Source: Rodentibacter ratti (GTDB lineage Bacteria; Pseudomonadota; Gammaproteobacteria; Enterobacterales; Pasteurellaceae). Taken from it: a stretch of DNA of 64,000 nucleotides. The translations under genes were made by a program, and so were the position numbers. Below, one piece after another: positions 58,825-64,000 of the stretch. The DNA lies in assembly GCF_002000485.1 (NCBI RefSeq), contig NZ_MLAJ01000002.1:1-64000 (forward strand). Reading direction: 5' to 3'. Position 1 is the first letter of the stretch. Every line of letters begins with the position of its first letter. The notes under the pieces are model-generated. The model was not told the DNA's origin and made no database searches. It saw only the letters and a list, made by a program, of their open reading frames with translations.

Positions 58825-58840
58825 AAAAACAATGGAAAAA

Positions 58841-58866
58841 CAAACCGCACTTTTAGGTGCGGTTTG
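58841..58866 (+). terminator. mglC terminator from an uptake-signal stem
   Basis: CAAACCGCAC (58841-58850), loop TTTTAG, GTGCGGTTTG (58857-58866), then T-rich sequence. Only the left arm carries a full uptake signal. Confidence 0.87.
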
Positions 58867-58918
58867 TTTTGTTATTTTCATTTGAAACAAAAAAGCCATT
58901 AAGCGCAGCTATTTTTCA

Positions 58919-59212
58919 CTACCAATTATGATAACCCCTGTAATAACCAAATCCAATACTTGGTACAATAACAGGCGCACGTTGATAAATAACTTTCTGA
59001 CGACTATCGCTAGCATTCATTTTAATCGGATCAGAAATATCTTTTGTCGCTCTTGCTTTTTGTTCCGCAGTTACCGTATTACCGCTAGCTACTTGAGCCT
59101 GATACTCTTGAACTGTTTTCATATCATAGATCCCAGTGTCTTGTTGTGTAGATGGTTGCGAGCTACAAGCGGCAAGAAACAAGGCTGAACATACCATTGA
59201 TAATTTTTTCAT
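58919..59212 (-). CDS. Small predicted lipoprotein
   Basis: A 97-residue protein with a lipoprotein signal (MKKLSMVCSALFLAAC, Cys16). The mature part has a Gln-rich stretch and ends in a Tyr/Gly-rich segment GFGYYRGYHNW, which could be an exposed or aromatic anchoring tail. No family recognised. Its start overlaps the end of the upstream gene by four bases, so the two are translationally coupled. Confidence 0.78.
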   Translation of the reverse strand: MKKLSMVCSALFLAACSSQPSTQQDTGIYDMKTVQEYQAQVASGNTVTAEQKARATKDISDPIKMNASDSRQKVIYQRAPVIVPSIGFGYYRGYHNW

Positions 59213-59769
59213 TTTTCACCCTTTTTACAGACCATTTTATCTAAAAGTTGTTTATTACTATCAACTTTATCCTTAATAATTTGCTTTGTTTGTCCCTCTT
59301 CCCTCTGGCGAATCTCTTTCTCTAATTGAGGATTATTAATAACATAAACAGGCACATACTGCACATTTTTAGGTTCATTTTGCCGATAAAGTGAAGCGCC
59401 CATCACTCCACCGTAATATTCGCTATCATCATTCGGATTGATGTAATTATTCGTAGAATTTGTAAAATCTACTCCATTATCTCCCTCAAAACCATTACAT
59501 ACCCCCTCACCTGATACAAAAACACTTCGGGAAGAAAAATCTTCATTTATCATATATACTTCAAACTCAACACTATTGGCTAAGTTTTTGGCATCTCGTA
59601 TTGAAGTACTCGGATCTAAAATGCGCTGTCCTTTACTATCAATATAGCGGGTTAAGTTTTTCCGAGTGGTTTCTCCTCGCTCATCAACAATCGTTTTGGC
59701 ACTAGCAGAGAACGATAACGGCAAGGAAGATAATACAGAAAAACACAAGAGATAAGTATAATATTTCAT
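59209..59769 (-). CDS. Exported protein of unknown function
   Basis: A 186-residue protein with a signal peptide (MKYYTYLLCFSVLSSLPLSFSASA, cleavage after ASA). The mature part contains two cysteines, in EGVCNGFEGD and near the C-terminus, and a charged C-terminal helix (KQIIKDKVDSNKQLLDKM). I do not recognise a family. It forms a two-gene unit with the downstream lipoprotein, probably acting in the periplasm. Confidence 0.75.
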   Translation of the reverse strand: MKYYTYLLCFSVLSSLPLSFSASAKTIVDERGETTRKNLTRYIDSKGQRILDPSTSIRDAKNLANSVEFEVYMINEDFSSRSVFVSGEGVCNGFEGDNGVDFTNSTNNYINPNDDSEYYGGVMGASLYRQNEPKNVQYVPVYVINNPQLEKEIRQREEGQTKQIIKDKVDSNKQLLDKMVCKKGEK

Positions 59770-59785
59770 GCTTCTCCTTATATTA

Positions 59786-60178
59786 TTAATCGATTTGATA
59801 GAATTCTATCGGTAAACCATCAGGATCCTTGAAGAAAGTATACTTCATTTTAGTACATTCATCGACTCTAATAAATTCGCAGGAAACACCCCGACCAGCT
59901 AAATAGGAAACACAGGATTCTATATCTCTAACTTTAAACGCTAGATGGCGTAAACCACAAGCCTCCGGATAATCTAATCGTTTAGGAGGATTTGGAAAAG
60001 AGAAAAGCTCAATTTTACTACCATCAGGGAATTCTAAATCTAATTTGTAACTATCACGTTCAGCCCGATAAGTTTCGGCAATCACTTTTGCCCCTAAAAT
60101 TTCTGTATAAAACAGCTTAGAACGAGTGTAATCTGAAACAATGATTGCAACATGATGAACACCTTCAATTTCAAACAT
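59786..60178 (-). CDS. VOC family protein, YaeR type
   Basis: A 130-residue vicinal-oxygen-chelate fold protein related to E. coli YaeR and glyoxalase I. Metal-ligand candidates are His8/His9 (GVHHVAII), Glu57 (KIELFS), His78 (RHLAFKV) and Glu126 (PIEFYQID). The lactoylglutathione activity often given in annotation is not proven for this group. The gene lies two bases after the end of ccmI on the same strand. Confidence 0.87.
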   Translation of the reverse strand: MFEIEGVHHVAIIVSDYTRSKLFYTEILGAKVIAETYRAERDSYKLDLEFPDGSKIELFSFPNPPKRLDYPEACGLRHLAFKVRDIESCVSYLAGRGVSCEFIRVDECTKMKYTFFKDPDGLPIEFYQID

Positions 60179-60180
60179 GA

Positions 60181-61098
60181 CTAATTTTTCTCTGGTGTAA
60201 TACTTTTTGATTTTTCCTGCTCTTGAATTTCTAACGCATCACGTGCTGCCCGAATACTTTTTTCAATTAATGCGACCCGTTCATCATCTTTCGGCATTAA
60301 ACGTAACATCATCGCCCAAGTCACTGCTGCCATTTTATAATCTTCCGTTTCAAAATAACGAAATGCCAGCAAACTTAGCGCTTCAATATTACTATGATCT
60401 TTACGAATAACTTCACGTAATAAATCACTGCCTTTCAATTTATCCGTCGCCTCTTCTGAAAACATTAATACTCGGGCATACCCCAATTTATATTGTAAAT
60501 TCTCAGGATCAAGTTTATTTGCTTTTTGGTAGCTGTCGAATGCTAAACGGGCATCACCTAAATTCATACCAATTTGCCCCAACAACCACCATTTTTTGGC
60601 ATCTTGCGGATTTTTCTGCAAATCTATACGAAGTGCGGTAGAAAATTGCTGCATTTCACTATCAGAAAGAGGATTCGTCTCCTCTTCTTTCATTCGATCA
60701 TAGAAATAAGGCAATTTGGCATAAGTCTGCTCTAACATTGATTCTGCTTGCCAAGATCCAACCATAAAGTAACTTGTCCCTGCAATAATCCCTATTGCTA
60801 ACAGCCCTGAAGCAAACCAAACTTTGCCGTAGGACTTTTCACTTTGGAGGTTTTTTTCTTCCTGATGGGGAACATCATCCAATAAGGTTTTCTGTAATTC
60901 TTGTTTAAGCAATTCTACATTTTCCACCAACCCTTGGGCATCATCTTGCTCGATTTCTTGCAGTCGTGAAAAATAAAGCGCCTTATTCAGTTCATCACGT
61001 TTTTGTTCATTTTTTGTTTTAGCCTGGCGCAATAAAGGATAAAAACAGATTAACGCGACTAATAAAGTAATTACGCCTAAAATTAATGCAAAATTCAT
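60181..61098 (-). CDS. ccmI: CcmI-like cytochrome c maturation TPR protein
   Basis: A 305-residue protein with two membrane helices (residues about 4-23 and 93-114) and a periplasmic TPR region (WWLLGQIGMNLGDARLAFDSY and following repeats). CcmI holds apocytochrome c for the heme lyase, and in E. coli this part is the C-terminus of CcmH. It directly follows ccmH, with no intergenic base. Confidence 0.9.
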   Translation of the reverse strand: MNFALILGVITLLVALICFYPLLRQAKTKNEQKRDELNKALYFSRLQEIEQDDAQGLVENVELLKQELQKTLLDDVPHQEEKNLQSEKSYGKVWFASGLLAIGIIAGTSYFMVGSWQAESMLEQTYAKLPYFYDRMKEEETNPLSDSEMQQFSTALRIDLQKNPQDAKKWWLLGQIGMNLGDARLAFDSYQKANKLDPENLQYKLGYARVLMFSEEATDKLKGSDLLREVIRKDHSNIEALSLLAFRYFETEDYKMAAVTWAMMLRLMPKDDERVALIEKSIRAARDALEIQEQEKSKSITPEKN

Positions 61099-61563
61099 CT
61101 ATTTATCCTTTTGGTTCAACAAGTTAGCTAAACGTGTATTTTCTTCTTCTGTTAAAACGCTATCATTTTTGACCGCACTTTGCTTTTGCGGTTTTCGTTT
61201 CAGTAGGAAAAAAATACCAAATAATATGAGAAATAATGGGGCAATCCATAAAATTACGGTACTTGCCGTCATCGGGGGATCATAGGTCACAAAATTACCG
61301 TAACGCGCGACCATGTATTCCACTACATCATTTTTTGATTTCCCATCTTGTAGTAACTCAAATACTTTATTACGCATATCTACCGCGATCGTTGCATTAG
61401 AGTCCGCAATATTATTATTCTGACATTGCGGGCAACGCAAAGATTGCGTGAGTTGATGGTAATCGTTCTCCTGCTGTTGCGAGCTAAAATTTAGTGCATC
61501 AATGGCAGAAAATACCACGGTACTAAATAAAAGTGCGGTCAAAAAAAGCCCTAATTTTTTCAT
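61099..61563 (-). CDS. ccmH: CcmH, heme lyase thiol-redox subunit
   Basis: A 154-residue membrane-anchored protein with a signal peptide and the redox motif Cys44-Pro-Gln-Cys47 (LRCPQCQNNNIADSNA), which reduces the apocytochrome c disulphide or receives electrons from CcmG. A C-terminal membrane helix (TVILWIAPLFLILFGIFFLL) follows. It corresponds to the N-terminal half of E. coli CcmH. Its start overlaps the ccmG stop by four bases. Confidence 0.93.
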   Translation of the reverse strand: MKKLGLFLTALLFSTVVFSAIDALNFSSQQQENDYHQLTQSLRCPQCQNNNIADSNATIAVDMRNKVFELLQDGKSKNDVVEYMVARYGNFVTYDPPMTASTVILWIAPLFLILFGIFFLLKRKPQKQSAVKNDSVLTEEENTRLANLLNQKDK

Positions 61564-62108
61564 TGTGCCTGCTCCACCAGTTTGTCATAAATCGGTTTTA
61601 AGGTTCCCAACCACACTTTTTCGTTTACATCCCCAGCTAAACGATAATGAATCACTCCTTGACCATCCACAATAAAAGTTTCCGGTGCACCATACACCCC
61701 CAAGTCCAAACCGAAAGATCCTTTTTCATCTTTCAACACAACTTGATAAGGATTACCTAAATCTTTTAACCATTTTATTGCTTTTGCCGATTCATCTTTA
61801 TAATTCAACCCAATAATATTCACACCTTGTTGTGCAAGTTTATTTAAGTATTGATGCTCTGCGTAACAAGTGGGACACCAAGTCGCCCATACATTCAGCA
61901 AAATCGGTTTACCTTGTCGAAATAACGCATCATCATAGGTCTTATTTTCAAAGAGTTCCGTTAATGTTTTCACGGGAATCGGTTTTCCAACCAATGCAGA
62001 CTCCAAAGCCTTAATATCTTCGCCTTGAGCATTACGGTTAAGCTGCACTAAAAACGTAATAACCACTGCTAAAAAGAGAACAAGGGGAATCAATAATTTT
62101 TTTTTCAT
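61560..62108 (-). CDS. ccmG: CcmG (DsbE), thioredoxin-like cytochrome c maturation protein
   Basis: A 182-residue membrane-anchored thioredoxin-fold protein. It has one N-terminal helix, then the active-site Cys78-Pro-Thr-Cys81 (WATWCPTCYAEH), and the family GVYGAPETFIVD with cis-Pro. It keeps the apocytochrome heme-binding cysteines reduced. It lies downstream of ccmF with 129 bases between, in which I see no clear gene or terminator. Confidence 0.95.
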   Translation of the reverse strand: MKKKLLIPLVLFLAVVITFLVQLNRNAQGEDIKALESALVGKPIPVKTLTELFENKTYDDALFRQGKPILLNVWATWCPTCYAEHQYLNKLAQQGVNIIGLNYKDESAKAIKWLKDLGNPYQVVLKDEKGSFGLDLGVYGAPETFIVDGQGVIHYRLAGDVNEKVWLGTLKPIYDKLVEQAQ

Positions 62109-62237
62109 TTCTACCGCTCTTTTAAGTAAATACCGTTTCTTGTTGAAAAAGCTAGCGAGAAAAAGTTAATTACGCCATCTTTTCCAAGTATTTCCATTTT
62201 CTTAAGGAAGATCAAAAAGATCACTATTGGAAATAAA

Positions 62238-64000
62238 CTATTTTTTTAATAATTTACTAAACCGATAACGTCTGTCGAACATACACAATAAACCACCTAA
62301 TGCCATAAATATGCCACCAATCCAAATCCAGCGGATAAAAGGCTTGTAATACAAACGCAACGCCCAAGAATCGTCATTAAGTTTTTCACCAAGTGCCACA
62401 TATAAATCACGGGTTAAACTACCATCGATGGCGGCCTCTGTCATTGACATTCGACTCACCGTATAAAAACGTTTTTCAGCGAATAGCGTTGCTTCCGGTT
62501 TTCCGTCTTTTGTAATATCAATCTGCGCTTTGCCTCCAATATAGTTAGGGCCATTGGCATCACTGACACCGGAAAATTTGAAATCGTAATGCCCGATCTG
62601 TGCGCTGTCCCCTACCTTCATACGCACATCACGTTCCACACTAAAATTTTGGCTAAAAGCAATGCCCCATACCGACATTGCTACGCCTAAATGTGCAAAC
62701 AACATTCCCCAATGGGAACGGGATAGTTTACGCACACCGACAAAAAATGATTCACGGTGAGTTGCCCGTTGTTGCAATTCGTAAAGGGCAAGCAACAAGA
62801 TGATTATTGTCATCATCGAACCAAGAACAGAACTTACCGTGATTTTATCTTGTAAGATATAAGGTAAAACAAACCCCATCACCAGCATGATAAGAACACT
62901 GATTACGACGGGCATTCTAATCTCTGAGAATTGATCCCGCCGCCATTTTACTAAGGGTCCAATACCAAGCAATAGCGCAAACGGTGTCATAATGATCAAG
63001 AACATTTGATCAAAAAACGGCGCACCGATTGAAATTGTTCCTAAGCCTAACTGTTTATGCACCAACGGTAGTAATGTGCCTAAGAACACCACACAAAGTG
63101 CGGTCATTAATAGAATATTATTTAATAACAACATGCTTTCACGAGAATAACGTTCTGCATTATCACGTGAACGAATTTGGCTCCCCTTGTAGGCATAAAG
63201 AGCAAGAGATCCGCCAATGACAATAACAAGATACGCCAAAATATATAAACCGCGTGTCGGATCAGACGCAAAAGCATGCACAGAGACCAAAATCCCTGAA
63301 CGCACCAAGAATGTGCCAAGTAAACACAGGGAAAAAGCTAAAATTGCAAGGAGCACTGTCCAGGCTTTAAATGAACCACGTTTTTCTGTCACTGAAAGAG
63401 AGTGAATTAAGGCTGTACCGGCTAACCAAGGCATAAAGGAGGAATTTTCAACCGGATCCCAGAACCACCAGCCGCCCCAACCTAGTTCATAATACGCCCA
63501 CCAAGAACCGAGTACGATACCAAGGGTTAAAAATACCCATGCGGCAAGGGTCCAGGGGCGAGACCAACGAGCCCAAGCAGAATCAAGTTTACCGGTCATC
63601 AAAGAAGCGATGGCAAAGGCAAAAGCAACAGAGAAACCAACATACCCCATATAAAGTAACGGAGGATGAAAAATTAATCCCACATCTTGCAACATAGGGT
63701 TAAGTTCTTTACCGTCTACAGGAAACTCCGGGAAAGTACGTGTGAATGGATTTGACGTAAACAAAACAAACAATACGAAACCCACGCTAATAATTCCCAT
63801 AATGCCGAGGACTCTCGCTGCTGCTTCTTGAGGTAAATGTTTACTAAACAATGCCACTGCTACAGACCAAAGGGCAAGTAGCCAGATCCAAAGCAATAAT
63901 GAACCTTCGTGAGAACCCCAAACAGCAGACAAACGATAATAAATCGGCAGAGTACTGTTAGAATTATTCACCACATATTGCACACTAAAATCATTGACCG
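62238..64000 (-). CDS. ccmF: CcmF, cytochrome c heme lyase (partial)
   Basis: The 3' part (about 587 codons) of the heme lyase, which attaches heme to apocytochrome c. The frame runs off the window end, so the N-terminus (about 60-80 residues) is missing; the first possible in-window start, a GTG at 63983, is internal. It has many membrane segments and the Trp-rich WWD heme motif GWGGWWFWDPVENSSFMPW, plus conserved His in HPPLLYMGYVG. Confidence 0.95.
   Translation of the reverse strand, partial: VNDFSVQYVVNNSNSTLPIYYRLSAVWGSHEGSLLLWIWLLALWSVAVALFSKHLPQEAAARVLGIMGIISVGFVLFVLFTSNPFTRTFPEFPVDGKELNPMLQDVGLIFHPPLLYMGYVGFSVAFAFAIASLMTGKLDSAWARWSRPWTLAAWVFLTLGIVLGSWWAYYELGWGGWWFWDPVENSSFMPWLAGTALIHSLSVTEKRGSFKAWTVLLAILAFSLCLLGTFLVRSGILVSVHAFASDPTRGLYILAYLVIVIGGSLALYAYKGSQIRSRDNAERYSRESMLLLNNILLMTALCVVFLGTLLPLVHKQLGLGTISIGAPFFDQMFLIIMTPFALLLGIGPLVKWRRDQFSEIRMPVVISVLIMLVMGFVLPYILQDKITVSSVLGSMMTIIILLLALYELQQRATHRESFFVGVRKLSRSHWGMLFAHLGVAMSVWGIAFSQNFSVERDVRMKVGDSAQIGHYDFKFSGVSDANGPNYIGGKAQIDITKDGKPEATLFAEKRFYTVSRMSMTEAAIDGSLTRDLYVALGEKLNDDSWALRLYYKPFIRWIWIGGIFMALGGLLCMFDRRYRFSKLLKK

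Overview
The window looks like a chromosome segment of a Pasteurellaceae bacterium of the Haemophilus/Aggregatibacter group. The 9-base DNA uptake signal AAGTGCGGT (or its complement ACCGCACTT) occurs roughly 45-50 times by eye, often as inverted pairs that form terminators. Base composition is AT-rich, and gene order matches H. influenzae and E. coli in many blocks: galMKT-galS-mglBAC, mlaFEDCB-ibaG-murA, corC-lnt, yfjD-ypjD next to ffh, and ccmF-ccmG-ccmH. The species cannot be fixed from the sequence alone.

Layout. 1-5.5 kb: a DUF5718 protein with FAH-like motifs, birA, and guaB-lipoprotein-guaA behind a PurR box. 5.5-17.9 kb is the accessory part: an IS200-type insertion sequence, three back-to-back palindromes, a 3,370-residue trimeric autotransporter adhesin with six collagen-like Gly-X-Y modules, an 841-base stretch without an intact gene, and an XRE-type regulator with candidate operators. 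18-28.7 kb: xseA, roxA, rnfH, pth, ychF, mmuM, a uracil-DNA-glycosylase-like protein, an APC permease, a nested inverted repeat, a PurR-controlled purine permease and the yjjP/yjjB exporter. 28.8-34 kb: yfjD, ypjD, ffh, a small unknown protein and an AEC transporter.

34-44 kb: a cluster of hairpins, metR-azlC-azlD and a YgjV-like gene, a CRP-dependent yjiH-yjiG-M20 peptidase operon, a PF10136 membrane protein, tesB and a DUF455 ferritin-like protein. 43-50.4 kb: the Mla phospholipid transport operon ending in murA, then corC-lnt. 50.4-58.9 kb is a galactose regulon: galT-galK-galM on the minus strand, and galS followed by the mglBAC importer on the plus strand, with three GalR/GalS-type operators and three CRP sites. 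58.9-64 kb: a pair of small exported proteins, a VOC-fold protein, and the cytochrome c maturation genes ccmI, ccmH, ccmG and ccmF; ccmF runs off the window.

How the parts work together. Purine supply (guaB, guaA, the permease) shares PurR boxes. Galactose uptake (MglBAC) feeds the Leloir enzymes GalM, GalK and GalT under GalS plus cAMP-CRP; galE is not in the window. The Mla genes, lnt and murA serve the cell envelope. The adhesin is the main surface structure. No tRNA, rRNA, CRISPR array or prophage was seen.
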